NCBI GenBank assembly: GCA_002436415.1
Contig: DJMA01000005.1
Span: 100,745-164,744 of the forward strand
Direction: 5' to 3'
Source: Bdellovibrionaceae bacterium UBA6502
GTDB lineage: Bacteria > Bdellovibrionota > Bdellovibrionia > Bdellovibrionales > UBA840
DNA: 64,000 nucleotides
The notes under the pieces were generated by a model, which had not been told where the DNA came from, did not search any database, and worked only from the letters and a program-made list of their open reading frames with translations. This document shows positions 1 through 9,108 of this stretch, one piece after another. Position 1 is the stretch's first letter. Each line of letters opens with the position of its first letter. Both the position numbers and the translations under genes were made by a program.

Positions 1-1
1 A

Positions 2-208
2 CTCAGCTACAATTTAGAGCTCAGCACTCCAGAGGCAGAAGCAGCCTGGTTGCAACTGGTAAAACATGAATTGGTCAGCGTTTATGCGACAAATATCATT
101 GCTGAATACAAAGCTTTTTTTAAGGAATCTTACGGTAGATTTCCTGATGAAAAAGAACCAGATGACTACGAACGATTTCCTAGCTGGGTTGAAAGCAATA
201 CAAAATGA
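2..208 (+). CDS. C-terminal end of a protein cut by the window edge
   Basis: An open frame enters from the left edge and runs 68 codons to a TGA at 206-208. Its translation (ends ...ERFPSWVESNTK) has ordinary, mostly charged composition and no stops, whereas the other plus-strand frame beginning at base 1 stops early. The opposite strand is also open here but starts inside this stretch and looks like a shadow. No family can be recognised from this fragment. The start and most of the protein lie outside the window. Confidence 0.6.
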   Translation, partial: LSYNLELSTPEAEAAWLQLVKHELVSVYATNIIAEYKAFFKESYGRFPDEKEPDDYERFPSWVESNTK

Positions 209-320
209 ATAAGAACGGAACAGGCCATAAAATAAATTCATTTTCTGGGATTTACCTATTGGAATTTAGCAAATATTGGCAAAATACAGTTTCATAAATA
301 CTTAATGGAAGCGAGAAATA

Positions 321-2915
321 ATGAAAAAAGTATTATTAGTTTTAAGTAGCATTCTTCTATCTTCAAGTCTCTTTGCTCAAGAGAACAACACCTTCGTAGA
401 AGAGAAGGTTGATATCAATGCAATTAAAAACCAAATCTTCTTTAAAGTGGAAGGCTCAAAAGCCTATATCATGTCGCCAGTAAGCTACCTGAATGACAAC
501 GATAGAAGAAAAACCGATGCTATTGAATATATCAATGATCGATTCAACCAAATGATCATTGATTGGAATAAATTTGCTTACAAGTTTCAACAAATCGAGG
601 ACAAGAAAATTCAAGAAATTTTAGATAGCAAAGACGAAGCTAAGATCGACGATTTGGTTGAGTATTTAGAGAGTGATTCTGACCGATTGTCTTTGCAAAA
701 GATGATTCTAAAATATACCGGTCTTCCAACTTACGAACAACGTCAAGCAAACCAGTTTTTATCTCAGTACTCCTTTTTCGACAAAGACGAGCTGCAAGAG
801 CTGCTTAAAAAATCCGAAGAAAAACAACTCGCAGCATTTCTAGATCAGATCAACGAAAAACTGAAAGACGAAAAATATTCTGAAATCTTCAAAAAATTTC
901 CTGCTGAAAATCAAGAAGATGTGCAAAAGATTTTAAATAGAACTTATAACTCTCAGTTTCAGAACAGCCTCTTTAAGTCTCTTTATGACAAACTTAAAAA
1001 TAACGATATAGAAGCGAACCAACTTGATAATTTGCTAGTTGGCTCTGTTTATAAAATGACGAAAGGCCTTTTAGATTACCTGCAAAACATTAAAAGTTCT
1101 GGGAAAAAATCTAACTTTTTTGGATATTTTAACTCTGATAAAAAATCCGCTCTAGAAAAACACTTTGATTCCATTTCTAAGGGTGATCACAGAGTAAATG
1201 TAAGACGAATCGAAGAAATCTTAGAAATTTCTGATTCTTTTGACCAGATGCAAGCCTTTACTGCTTATTTCCATAAAGTAAAACTAGAAGACCCTGATCT
1301 TTTTGGAAAGTCGTATGCTGAGAATTTTTCTTTTTCTCAAGTAAAAGCCCTTGCTGCAAGACAGCTTCAAAAAGCCAATGAACTTATTCTTAATGACGGT
1401 GGTTTCAATATCGGTGGTACTCCTGAACTTCCTACTCAAATTGAAATGGAAGAACAGAAGCTTGAAGAATACAACAAGAACATGGCTTACTTTTTAAATA
1501 ACACCATCGAACTTCGAGAGAATTTCGAAAAAACTTTTAACAATTTAGCTGCTTTGACTGATGAAGAACAACGAGCTTTAAAACATAGCTACCATTCTTC
1601 ATTACCAGACATTGCGGTAATTCAAATCCAAGGACAGGTTCTAGATAGAATTTTAGGATTTGGAAGAAAAATAGACAAAAAGCCACCGAGCAGCTCACCA
1701 GGAACAGGAATTGGTACCAACCCTGGTATTGATATTGGTAATAGCATTGGCAATGACTTTGATTTTGAAAATAATCAAGTTGAAGACGATAAAACTAAAA
1801 AAGTTAAATACAAACCCACTTGGTTAGAGAGAATTTTTTCTACCCACCCTCGCCTAGCAGCCATTTATAATTTAATGCGTACTGTTGCTGGCGGAAACAA
1901 ACTACGAATCGCTTTCTTCGTTAGGCCATGGGCAATTACTGAAATCGATTTAAAAACTGGATTACGAAAAGAGTACATTGATGCGGAAACTAACTTTAAT
2001 GTTTTTTACTCCGTAAGCAAAGCCCAAGAAAGCCTTGTTTCAAGATCTGACAATTTCTTTCGCGTTTCCACGGGAGGAATCTGGGTTAATTTAAAGAATT
2101 TAGAAGACTTAGACTTGAATATGTTTATCGGTGGTTCCTACACCAAAGGCCACTTCAATATCAAAGCTGGTGTTACTCACCCAGTTACTTCTCCAAAACT
2201 TCCAAATGGCTTTGACAGAAATAAAATGCCTGAAAAAGTAGGAGCCTATTTATTGGTTGGAGGACAAGTTGGCGAAAGCCCAATTCCTTATTTAGCTTCT
2301 GAAGATACTTATGGAAATTTAAACCCTAAAGAAAAAGAAATCGCAGAAAAACAAGGCTTCTACGCAAGAACAATGTCTCGCTTGAAAAACAAACCTTATC
2401 TGGACGTCAGTATCACGAAAAACATTGTAAGCATTTTTGATGCCATTGGTGTGGACTCTAGCTTCTTATCCGATGAACTAAGACGTTTGTTAAACATCGA
2501 TAATAACGGTGGCTCAGGTGGAGGCTATGGTTGTCCTTCCTGGATTTGTGGTAGCGATGACCCTGGTATAATTATCGGCGGCGGCAACGACAATGGCGGT
2601 GGTAGTGATATTCCTATCTTAGGTGGCGGTGGAACAATCATCGTAGACGAGCCTGGCGGAGGAATTTTTATTACTGAAGACATGGAAGACTATATGCACA
2701 ACTACATCGATGACAATCGTGAGTCTTACCAAAAATGCTGGTTATCAATGCCAGATGTTAAACGTCGTCGATTCTTCATTGATATGCATTTTAGAAGATT
2801 CTCAACTTTATGCTTACCAATGGATAAATTGGTTGAAAATAGTAAAAAGTTAGGACTAAAGAATGACAAAATTGAGGTTCAGGAAGTAGAGGTTTCTACA
2901 GAAGAGGCTCAATAG
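321..2915 (+). CDS. Large exported protein of unknown function with Gly-rich linkers
   Basis: 864 aa. A signal peptide is clear (MKKVLLVLSSILLSSSLFAQ, cleavage probably after Ala-Gln near residue 20). Residues ~25-440 are highly charged and look helical. A Ser/Pro/Gly linker (~455-480) leads to a more beta-like region (~500-740). A second linker (~725-780) is very Gly-rich and holds a C-x4-C pair (GCPSWICG). The tail is again charged and contains two more cysteines. I recognise no family. A strong terminator follows, so it is probably transcribed alone. It is most likely periplasmic or surface-exposed. The start is supported by the signal peptide. Confidence 0.85.
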   Translation: MKKVLLVLSSILLSSSLFAQENNTFVEEKVDINAIKNQIFFKVEGSKAYIMSPVSYLNDNDRRKTDAIEYINDRFNQMIIDWNKFAYKFQQIEDKKIQEILDSKDEAKIDDLVEYLESDSDRLSLQKMILKYTGLPTYEQRQANQFLSQYSFFDKDELQELLKKSEEKQLAAFLDQINEKLKDEKYSEIFKKFPAENQEDVQKILNRTYNSQFQNSLFKSLYDKLKNNDIEANQLDNLLVGSVYKMTKGLLDYLQNIKSSGKKSNFFGYFNSDKKSALEKHFDSISKGDHRVNVRRIEEILEISDSFDQMQAFTAYFHKVKLEDPDLFGKSYAENFSFSQVKALAARQLQKANELILNDGGFNIGGTPELPTQIEMEEQKLEEYNKNMAYFLNNTIELRENFEKTFNNLAALTDEEQRALKHSYHSSLPDIAVIQIQGQVLDRILGFGRKIDKKPPSSSPGTGIGTNPGIDIGNSIGNDFDFENNQVEDDKTKKVKYKPTWLERIFSTHPRLAAIYNLMRTVAGGNKLRIAFFVRPWAITEIDLKTGLRKEYIDAETNFNVFYSVSKAQESLVSRSDNFFRVSTGGIWVNLKNLEDLDLNMFIGGSYTKGHFNIKAGVTHPVTSPKLPNGFDRNKMPEKVGAYLLVGGQVGESPIPYLASEDTYGNLNPKEKEIAEKQGFYARTMSRLKNKPYLDVSITKNIVSIFDAIGVDSSFLSDELRRLLNIDNNGGSGGGYGCPSWICGSDDPGIIIGGGNDNGGGSDIPILGGGGTIIVDEPGGGIFITEDMEDYMHNYIDDNRESYQKCWLSMPDVKRRRFFIDMHFRRFSTLCLPMDKLVENSKKLGLKNDKIEVQEVEVSTEEAQ

Positions 2916-2947
2916 AATTGATTTTTAAAATTTAATAGTAAATTACG

Positions 2948-2976
2948 AGTCGCCTTAAATTAAGGCGACTTTTTTT
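2948..2976 (+). terminator. Rho-independent terminator after the 864-aa gene
   Basis: An 11-bp inverted repeat (AGTCGCCTTAA / TTAAGGCGACT) is followed by seven T residues, 33 bases past the stop codon. Confidence 0.85.
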
Positions 2977-2986
2977 ATCCTCATAA

Positions 2987-3136
2987 ACTGGCCCACTTAA
3001 TTGCGGATAGGTTTTAGTAAGCGCTGGAATACATTTTTTTAAATGGAAATGTCCGAGTTTTAATTTCCCTTGTACTGAATACAGAAAAGAATTTCATAGC
3101 TTTAATACTAGTTCATCCGCAATTAAAGGGGCCAGT
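2987..3136. mobile_element. MITE copy 1, non-autonomous relative of the IS at 3756-4767
   Basis: A 150-bp element without a gene. Its ends are inverted repeats (left ACTGGCCCACTTAATTGCGG, right the complement of ACTGGCCCCTTTAATTGCGG) matching the ends of the full IS 620 bp downstream. Subterminal blocks also match: a TGTCCG block about 55-65 bases in from the left, and an AATTTCA..GCTTTAATA-like block before the right end. This indicates derivation from the IS by internal deletion. No clear target duplication is seen (left flank ATAA, right flank TTGT). Confidence 0.8.
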
Positions 3137-3272
3137 TTGTTGGATTTAAAAAACAGCGACGAGCCTTGAGTCCAGCCTCAATCGACGAAAACACTAGAAA
3201 AAGGTCAGAGTATTTAAGCTTTCTTCGACAGAAATTTATTTTGTATATATCATATGAAACTGAGGAGAGTTT

Positions 3273-3755
3273 ATGAAAAGAATTTGCAGCTTCGTTTGTC
3301 TTTGCTTGATGCTTAGTGCCTGTTCCACCGTACCCTACAACCCTCGACGAGAGGTAAAAATTAAGAAAAAGTGGTATGGAACTAGTTACTATCAAGGGGA
3401 AAATGCCGTAAACCCTGCTGATATTTCAAAGAAGTTTTCTCAAAAACCCGAGTTTAGAGAAAAGATGAAAGACTTTGATTCTAATTACCGAATTCACCAA
3501 GCCACAGGGCTTTTGGGTGGTTTTGTATTATTCGGAACCTTGTTTTCAGGAAACTCCAACAGCACAAATCTCTTACTAAGCCTCGGTCTCCTAGGTGGAT
3601 CTTATTACTTTGAAAGAGAAGCTAATAAAATCCTATCTCCCCTTGTTAGAGAACGAAATCGTTTTGTTTACAATTACGACCATCTTCAAAATTTTGCTCT
3701 TAAAAAACATAAGGATTTGAAGTTGATGGTTCCGGTGTATTCCTATCGCTTTTAA
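3273..3755 (+). CDS. Small lipoprotein of unknown function
   Basis: 160 aa. The signal peptide ends in a clean lipobox (LSAC, Cys17). GAGGAG lies ~8 bases before the ATG and supports the start. A hydrophobic Gly/Leu-rich stretch (~75-108) could be one or two membrane-embedded segments (LLGGFVLFGTLF..., LLLSLGLLGG). The remainder is basic. No family recognised. The gene is bracketed by MITE copy 1 on its left and the full IS on its right; its TAA stop (3753-3755) lies in the TTAA next to the IS end, so the IS landed exactly at the gene's 3' end. Confidence 0.8.
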   Translation: MKRICSFVCLCLMLSACSTVPYNPRREVKIKKKWYGTSYYQGENAVNPADISKKFSQKPEFREKMKDFDSNYRIHQATGLLGGFVLFGTLFSGNSNSTNLLLSLGLLGGSYYFEREANKILSPLVRERNRFVYNYDHLQNFALKKHKDLKLMVPVYSYRF

Positions 3756-4767
3756 ACTGGCCCCCTTAATTGCGGATGAATAACAAAACCTTCGTTAGCA
3801 TTTGTTGGAAAATGTCCGGCAAAATAAATATTTAGCTCAAAAGCATTTGATTATGATAATTGATGTAAATATCAATGTGATCTTGCAGTCTTTCTGCAAG
3901 TTTTGTCGTGGTCCAAGTTCTGCGAACCAGCCTTGAAATGGAATATCTCAACATCGCACAAGTATGATTTAAACTAAACAGTGGGTCAAAGCCTCCGGCT
4001 TTAAGTTCTCCTTGCCCAACAACACAAGCCTTTCTTCCTTTGTAGCTAATATGCTCTGCTTGAGGGAAAATTCTTTTAATTGAACTCGGGTAATGAGGTT
4101 GTTCGTCGGTTTCGATTAATGCGAATTTATCATTGATACATGGCTTTATTTTTTCTAACAAAATCTCTCTATTTTTCTTTCTATGGTCTTTTCGCTTTCC
4201 ATACTTTTTTCTAGATCTCTTCGCAATTAGGCCTTTAGCAGGCATTTGTGATACTTTAGCTCCTAGGATTACTCTAGTGTTTTTTTGCACAACAATAGTG
4301 ATAGATAGTGGTTTTAATTTACTGTGCTCAAAACTCTCCATATCATCAAACTGAATCTCTGTGATGTTACTTAGAGTTTTAAGGTATCGATCTTGTTCTA
4401 TTCGAGATTTATTGGCTAAGTATTTAAACTTTCTAACCATTGTTTTGCGGTTTATATTTAAAACCTTCGCGGCTCTTCGCAAACTCCCACTAGAAATTAA
4501 TTGTTTTAAAGCCAAGCCATTAATGTTTCTTTTTCTCTGTCTGTAGCGCAGCTGAAAGGTGGCATCAGAGAACTCTTTTTTACATAATTTGCAGCGATAC
4601 CTTTGAATAGGCGTCCGCACTCCCGCACGGACAAAGAAGCCATTTCGGATATGGTTGTTAGGTTTAGAGTGGCATTGGGGGCAAATTCGCTTCATCGCCC
4701 CTTATTTTGCAAATTCCTTACCGATTCAATGGCTTAGAGTATTTCATCCGCATTTAAAGGGGCCAGT
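3756..4767. mobile_element. Complete IS element, ~1012 bp, with one transposase gene
   Basis: Near-perfect ~25-bp terminal inverted repeats bound the element: left ACTGGCCCCCTTAATTGCGG..., right (reverse strand) ACTGGCCCCTTTAAATGCGG.... One intact transposase gene fills the interior on the minus strand. TTAA occurs directly outside both ends (3752-3755 and 4768-4771). This may be a 4-bp target duplication, but since TTAA is its own complement it could also be an outward extension of the repeat. Three miniature relatives lie within 6 kb. The single fused reading frame and zinc-ribbon/HTH/DDE layout resemble IS1/IS1595-type elements; the exact family is not certain. Confidence 0.88.
3832..4695 (-). 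CDS. IS transposase with zinc ribbon, HTH and DDE-type domain
   Basis: 287 aa, apparently intact. An N-terminal zinc ribbon has C5-P-Q-C8 and C35-K-L-C38. A helix-turn-helix follows at ~62-92 (SLRRAAKVLNINRKTMVRKF). The catalytic part shows an acidic pair in FDDME (D117/D118), a second Asp in IETDEQPHYP, and a C-terminal SLNHTCAMLRYSISRLVRRT block that resembles the N/E-rich last motif of IS1 InsB. An IS1-like fused InsA-InsB protein is my best reading; IS1595-like is the alternative. The gene sits 72-76 bp inside each end of the IS. It could act in trans on the three nearby miniature elements that share its terminal repeats. Confidence 0.85.
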   Translation of the reverse strand: MKRICPQCHSKPNNHIRNGFFVRAGVRTPIQRYRCKLCKKEFSDATFQLRYRQRKRNINGLALKQLISSGSLRRAAKVLNINRKTMVRKFKYLANKSRIEQDRYLKTLSNITEIQFDDMESFEHSKLKPLSITIVVQKNTRVILGAKVSQMPAKGLIAKRSRKKYGKRKDHRKKNREILLEKIKPCINDKFALIETDEQPHYPSSIKRIFPQAEHISYKGRKACVVGQGELKAGGFDPLFSLNHTCAMLRYSISRLVRRTWTTTKLAERLQDHIDIYINYHNQMLLS

Positions 4768-5689
4768 TTAAGACTTTCTTACGATTCAATTTCAACCTAG
4801 CCCTCAAACGAGCCCAGCTATCCCCTTCTGTTAGTGGAATACATAAGACACTAAATAACACCAAAACTCCACCAACAATGTTCATAGGGTTTAGTTTTTC
4901 ATCTAAGAAAATATAACCAAACAGAGCGGCTAACGGAGATTCTAGAAGACATATCAAGCCTACCGTATGAGCTGGTAAAAACTTTTGCGTATGGGCCAGG
5001 ACACCAAAAGCAACAAAAGAGCTAAAAAAGCTTACACACAAAAAGCCTAAAAGCGGTGAAATTTTTAATAAAGAAGAGACTTCCGTCAAACTCCCCCAAC
5101 CAGGAAAGCTTTCCAAAAACAAGGCACTTGGTAATGCGAATAAAGCAACACCAATACACTGAAGGCTATTTAATTCCATAGCACTAGGAAAATGTTTTCC
5201 AATACGATCTACCACTAAAAAGTGAGCAGCAAAAGCAAAGGCACATAGGAAAGTTAAAAGATCACCGTAATTTAAACTAGTTAAATCTAGATCACACAAT
5301 AAAGCGATACCGATCAATGACTGGAACAATAGCCCCCAAAAATAAATGCTGTAACGTCTTTTTAAGACAAACATCAAAATTACTGGAATGATGAGAGAAT
5401 ATAAACAAGTGATGAAACCAGATTTTGCCGCCGTGGTATAAACAAGTCCCATGGTTTGCAAAGTCATACCTAAAAACAAAAATAGAGAAGCTCCAATGAC
5501 CATCATTGTTTTTTTCAAGCCCATTTTGTAAGAGCGGAAACTTATGACAACTGGTAAAGCAATGGCCGCTGCAAAAACAAAACGAAGTGTATTTGACCAA
5601 ATGGCAGAGAATTCCACAAGAGTCCATTTTGTGGCAATAAAACCAAGTCCCCAAATAGCTGTAACTGCAAATAAAAGTAAGTAGTTCAT
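4754..5689 (-). CDS. EamA/DMT-family transporter with IS-supplied C-terminus
   Basis: 311 aa with about ten hydrophobic segments and the two-fold EamA layout of drug/metabolite exporters in the inner membrane. The substrate is not predictable. GGAG 8 bases upstream of the ATG supports the start. The 3' end is odd: the last residues (NWPL) and the TAA stop (4754-4756) lie inside the right inverted repeat of the IS. If the IS is removed between the TTAA copies, the frame would run on some 35 codons into the antisense of the neighbouring lipoprotein gene. The tail was therefore rewritten by the insertion, though the lost residues are beyond the last membrane helix and activity may persist. Confidence 0.85.
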   Translation of the reverse strand: MNYLLLFAVTAIWGLGFIATKWTLVEFSAIWSNTLRFVFAAAIALPVVISFRSYKMGLKKTMMVIGASLFLFLGMTLQTMGLVYTTAAKSGFITCLYSLIIPVILMFVLKRRYSIYFWGLLFQSLIGIALLCDLDLTSLNYGDLLTFLCAFAFAAHFLVVDRIGKHFPSAMELNSLQCIGVALFALPSALFLESFPGWGSLTEVSSLLKISPLLGFLCVSFFSSFVAFGVLAHTQKFLPAHTVGLICLLESPLAALFGYIFLDEKLNPMNIVGGVLVLFSVLCIPLTEGDSWARLRARLKLNRKKVLNWPL

Positions 5690-5785
5690 TGTTTGCTCCA
5701 GGTATAGAGAAGGCAGTATGAGGGCTATAGAGAAAGAACTCCAGGCATTCCTTAATGATTAAAAAATATTCCTAAATTGTATGAA

Positions 5786-5934
5786 CTGGTCCCTTTAATT
5801 GCGGATAGACTTTAACAAGCATTGGATTTCTTTTGTTTAAAGGACTTTGTCCGAATTTTGGCTTTCCTTTCCATAAATACTGTAAAGAAATTCAAGGCTT
5901 TAAAATGTTTTTATCCGCAATTAAAGGGGCCAGT
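5786..5934. mobile_element. MITE copy 2 of the same IS family
   Basis: A 149-bp gene-free element. Its left end ACTGGTCCCTTTAATTGCGG and the inverse at the right match the IS termini with one change. The internal TTGTCCG block and an AATTCAAGGCTTTAAAA block near the right end align with MITE copy 1 and with the IS subterminal sequence. It lies between the divergent EamA and prolyl iminopeptidase genes, ending ~80 bp before the latter's start, so it could carry or disturb promoters. No target duplication is evident. Confidence 0.8.
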
Positions 5935-6015
5935 TTAAGATTGCCATGTCTACACCGCGCCTTGCTTGCCAAGCTTTGCGATATAGATTAATCCATGAAT
6001 GGAAAAGAGGTAATT

Positions 6016-6969
6016 ATGTTGTATCCAAAATCTCAGCCTTTCGATGAAGGCTATTTCAAAGTTAGTGAAATCCACGAAATATATTACTATCGCCATGGAA
6101 ACCCAGAGGGTGAACCTGTTGTCTTTCTGCATGGAGGACCTGGAGGCGGTATCAATGAGGACTATCACCAATATTTTGACCCTAAAAAATACCATATCGT
6201 TTTATTTGATCAACGTGGGTGTGGAAAATCCAAACCATTCTCTGAACTAGAAGAAAACAATACATGGAATTTAGTTTCAGACATTGAAGCACTAAGAAAC
6301 AAATTTAATATAAAAAAATGGGCGGTATTCGGTGGAAGCTGGGGCTCCTGTCTAGCTCTTGCCTATGCCAGTAAACACCCCGAGCAAATCACAGCCATGT
6401 TTTTACGCGGAATTTTCACATTAAGAGAATCTGAATTAAAATGGTTTTATCAAGAAGGTGCCTCTCACCTATTTCCAGATGCCTGGGAAAAATACCTAGC
6501 AGCCATTCCTGAAAACGAGCGAGAAGATCTTATGTTGGCCTACCACAAACGCCTAACCGGTGAAGACAAAGCAGAAAGAGAAAAGGCCGCCAAGGCATGG
6601 AGTATTTGGGAGGCAAGTACCTCGAAACTATATGTCGACCCAAAACACATCGAAGAAGCTGGAGAAGACCAATTTGCCGATGCCTTTGCTAGAATTGAAT
6701 CTCACTACTTCCACAACAAAGGCTTTTTCAATTCGGATAATTATCTTTTAGACCGCGTTGAAAGCTATCGCAATATTCCAAGCTGGATTGTTCAAGGTAG
6801 ATATGATGTGGTTTGTCCATCGACAACAGCCTATGAGCTTCACAAAAGATGGCCTGAGGCAAATTTCCAAATCATTCCCGATGCTGGACATTCTTTATCC
6901 GAAAAAGGAATTACAGAAGCTTTGATAAAAGCAACCGATGAATTTGTAAACTCCTTGCCTTCTAAGTAA
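6016..6969 (+). CDS. pip: Prolyl iminopeptidase (proline aminopeptidase)
   Basis: 317 aa from the ATG at 6016, preceded by AAGAGG; an in-frame ATG at 5995 has no good ribosome site and adds residues not typical of the family. The alpha/beta-hydrolase signature is complete: oxyanion HGGPGGG, nucleophile elbow GGSWGS, acid Asp in QGRYDVVCP and His in DAGHSLSE. Length matches the usual ~310-320 aa. The enzyme removes N-terminal proline from peptides in the cytoplasm, which suits an organism living on protein. Transcribed alone and closed by a bidirectional terminator. Confidence 0.93.
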   Translation: MLYPKSQPFDEGYFKVSEIHEIYYYRHGNPEGEPVVFLHGGPGGGINEDYHQYFDPKKYHIVLFDQRGCGKSKPFSELEENNTWNLVSDIEALRNKFNIKKWAVFGGSWGSCLALAYASKHPEQITAMFLRGIFTLRESELKWFYQEGASHLFPDAWEKYLAAIPENEREDLMLAYHKRLTGEDKAEREKAAKAWSIWEASTSKLYVDPKHIEEAGEDQFADAFARIESHYFHNKGFFNSDNYLLDRVESYRNIPSWIVQGRYDVVCPSTTAYELHKRWPEANFQIIPDAGHSLSEKGITEALIKATDEFVNSLPSK

Positions 6970-6974
6970 AACAA

Positions 6975-7004
6975 AAAACAGCTAGCCACTGAGCTAGCTG
7001 TTTT
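6975..7004. terminator. Bidirectional terminator between convergent genes
   Basis: A perfect 12-bp inverted repeat AAAACAGCTAGC / GCTAGCTGTTTT with a 6-base loop lies between the stop at 6969 and the opposing stop at 7023. A and T runs on both flanks allow use in both directions. Confidence 0.85.
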
Positions 7005-7022
7005 CTAATCCTGTTTTTTTAA

Positions 7023-7730
7023 TTAGCGTCTATCGATTAATACTCTAAGAGCCAGCTCCATTTCTTTTTGAGAGAAGCTCAATTCTTGTGACTTAGCATT
7101 TTCTAGTCTCTTATCCACCTCAAAGCTTGGTTTTAATGAGCTAGTTCTTGAGTCCGTAATGCTTTCATGAATCAAATTCATAAGGTAAAAATGAGTCGTA
7201 TTCGTACCTTCTTGATTTTTAAAATCGCCAAAAAGACTACTTAAGATCAAATCAACATGTCCTTGAGTTTCTTCAAGGCTATGCTTTTTACTCCCTACTT
7301 CAGAAATCAAAAAACTCATTGTATCGATTAGTTGCTCATACAAACGAGCATCAATCTCTAGAACTTTTTCAGGATGCTTTTCAAGCCAAATGCCTTTGTT
7401 ATCCAACCAAGAAAAGGTTTTTGTAGGTCTTATTTCTAACCATAATTCAACAATGCGAGACATTCGATCTAAGATATATTTAGGAACAGTTCTTTCCTGT
7501 GCATCTTCTTTTAGGTAATTTGCATTTTTAGTTTTAATTTGTAAGACTGGATTTTTACTGTCTTTCACAAAATTTTCTAAAGCAATTTTGGGGTCAAGTG
7601 CATAACTCACAGCCTTAGTCTTTAAGCTAACCAAATCCATGGAACTTGAATAAACACACAATCCTGCAAAACTAGAAACCGAAACCAATAGTGAAAAAAC
7701 ACCTAAGAAAAAAGCATTAACAAACTTCAT
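7023..7730 (-). CDS. Exported protein of unknown function
   Basis: 235 aa with a signal peptide (MKFVNAFFLGVFSLLVSVSSFAG, cleavage after Ala ~22). The mature part is soluble, charged and probably helical, with one cysteine (Cys25). No motif or family recognised. A GGGAG precedes the ATG. It ends in an Arg-Arg just before the shared terminator. Likely a periplasmic protein. Confidence 0.8.
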   Translation of the reverse strand: MKFVNAFFLGVFSLLVSVSSFAGLCVYSSSMDLVSLKTKAVSYALDPKIALENFVKDSKNPVLQIKTKNANYLKEDAQERTVPKYILDRMSRIVELWLEIRPTKTFSWLDNKGIWLEKHPEKVLEIDARLYEQLIDTMSFLISEVGSKKHSLEETQGHVDLILSSLFGDFKNQEGTNTTHFYLMNLIHESITDSRTSSLKPSFEVDKRLENAKSQELSFSQKEMELALRVLIDRR

Positions 7731-8012
7731 TCAATCTCCCTTTCATTTCATCGTGAGGCCATCATATCAAATCTAGAATGTCAGAAATACATTTTCAGAT
7801 TGGCTTGAAATAAATCATTGGAGTGTCGAAACTTTAGTGAGTTGTGGTACAAAACCAGAGGCATTTTAAACACATAAGGCATGTTTTTCGTGAGAATTGA
7901 CTAAAAAAGTTAAAGAATAGAAGTTAGGATTCAAATCTACTTTTGAAAACAAGGAATTTTTTACACCAATGCCTGGCGCTTTATAACCCAAAGAAAACAA
8001 ATACCCTTACCT

Positions 8013-8768
8013 CTAATTAGTCTCTAATTTCGCAGAATACACATCCACAAAAGGACGCCCATTGAAGTTTCCTTTGTACTCCATAAAGGTTTGATCCTTA
8101 AAAGCACTATTATCAAGGCTACAGTAAAAAAGGTTTGGAATGCGGTTGAAAGTATTATCTTTAACCTCTCTATCAAGGTCTTTCACCAGATAAGATTTAA
8201 GAAGAATCTTACGATTACCAATATCAATGCTGTCTAGTGAGTATGAAAGCTTAGACTTCTCCATTCTATCTAGCTCTCGAACAAAGCGCGATCGCATTTT
8301 AGCCTTTATAAAAACTAAGGCCTTCTCTTTAGATAAAATTGGGGATTTTTCCAAGGCTAATATTTCTTCCTCAAGTCCTGAAATCTCATCTTTGAAATCA
8401 TTTGTCGCAATGGAACGTTTCATTTCTTTATAAGAACTAAGTTTAGTTTTTTTGTCATCGATTTGCCTGAGAACCTGCTCTACTTCAATACAGTCTTCGC
8501 GAGTAGCCGTTTCCTTTACTTCCATTTCATAAGATTCAATGACAGCTGACTCAGTTAACTCTAAAAAATCACAATCCTTATTAAACTTGTGGATTTCTGA
8601 CTTTAATAAAGCATCTGGTAGTCCAAACTTTTCCAAACAAACTTCTGTATGACTTTTTGTATCTGGCTTCTCTTGGATTGGATCATCCACATCTTTGGCT
8701 TTATTGTTTTTGGCGATTGGCTTTGCACAAGCCGCTAAAAAAAGAAATGCTAAAACAAATTTACTCAA
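8013..8768 (-). CDS. Lipoprotein with coiled-coil-like middle
   Basis: 251 aa. A short signal peptide ends in the lipobox LAAC (Cys14) followed by AKPIAKNN. Residues ~85-165 are rich in Lys/Glu/Leu with heptad-like spacing, suggesting a coiled coil. Cysteines in CLEKF, DCDFL, DCIEV and YCSLD might form disulfides in the periplasm. A GGGGAGG-like ribosome site precedes the ATG. No family recognised. The 280-base gap to the preceding gene holds no ORF I trust. Confidence 0.8.
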   Translation of the reverse strand: MSKFVLAFLFLAACAKPIAKNNKAKDVDDPIQEKPDTKSHTEVCLEKFGLPDALLKSEIHKFNKDCDFLELTESAVIESYEMEVKETATREDCIEVEQVLRQIDDKKTKLSSYKEMKRSIATNDFKDEISGLEEEILALEKSPILSKEKALVFIKAKMRSRFVRELDRMEKSKLSYSLDSIDIGNRKILLKSYLVKDLDREVKDNTFNRIPNLFYCSLDNSAFKDQTFMEYKGNFNGRPFVDVYSAKLETN

Positions 8769-9030
8769 GTTCCCCTCCCCAAGCTTCTATTTTCATAACA
8801 AAAAAGCTCAAATCTGTATACAGCTTTAAGTTTTCCAACTTTTATTGAGAATCTTCTGAAAATTCGCTACTGGCAAAGCATGTAAAAAAGTAAAAAATTT
8901 ATAGCTAATTTCAAATAAATGAAAAATCCTACATGGCTAAAAATTGTTTTAACGCAGTTCACCAAATGACCGGTCTTTATGTTATCGCCCTCGGCAAACA
9001 ACCCGTAAAGAAAATTTAAGGAGTCCCCCT

Positions 9031-9108
9031 ATGAATAAAAAATCAATTAACTTATTGGTTTCTCTCGCTCTAACTAATTTGTCTGCAGCCCCTCTTAATT
9101 GCGGATGA
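9031..9108 (+). pseudogene. Signal-peptide stub of a secreted-protein gene cut by MITE copy 3
   Basis: A good ribosome site (AAGGAGT) precedes an ATG and 25 codons encoding a classic signal peptide (MNKKSINLLVSLALTNLSAA). The frame then enters the left end of MITE copy 3 and stops at a TGA within it (9106-9108). Nothing that could be the rest of the protein follows the element; the next gene on the far side is on the other strand. The gene was therefore interrupted and its remainder lost. It would still be translated as a short exported peptide if the promoter works. Confidence 0.65.
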
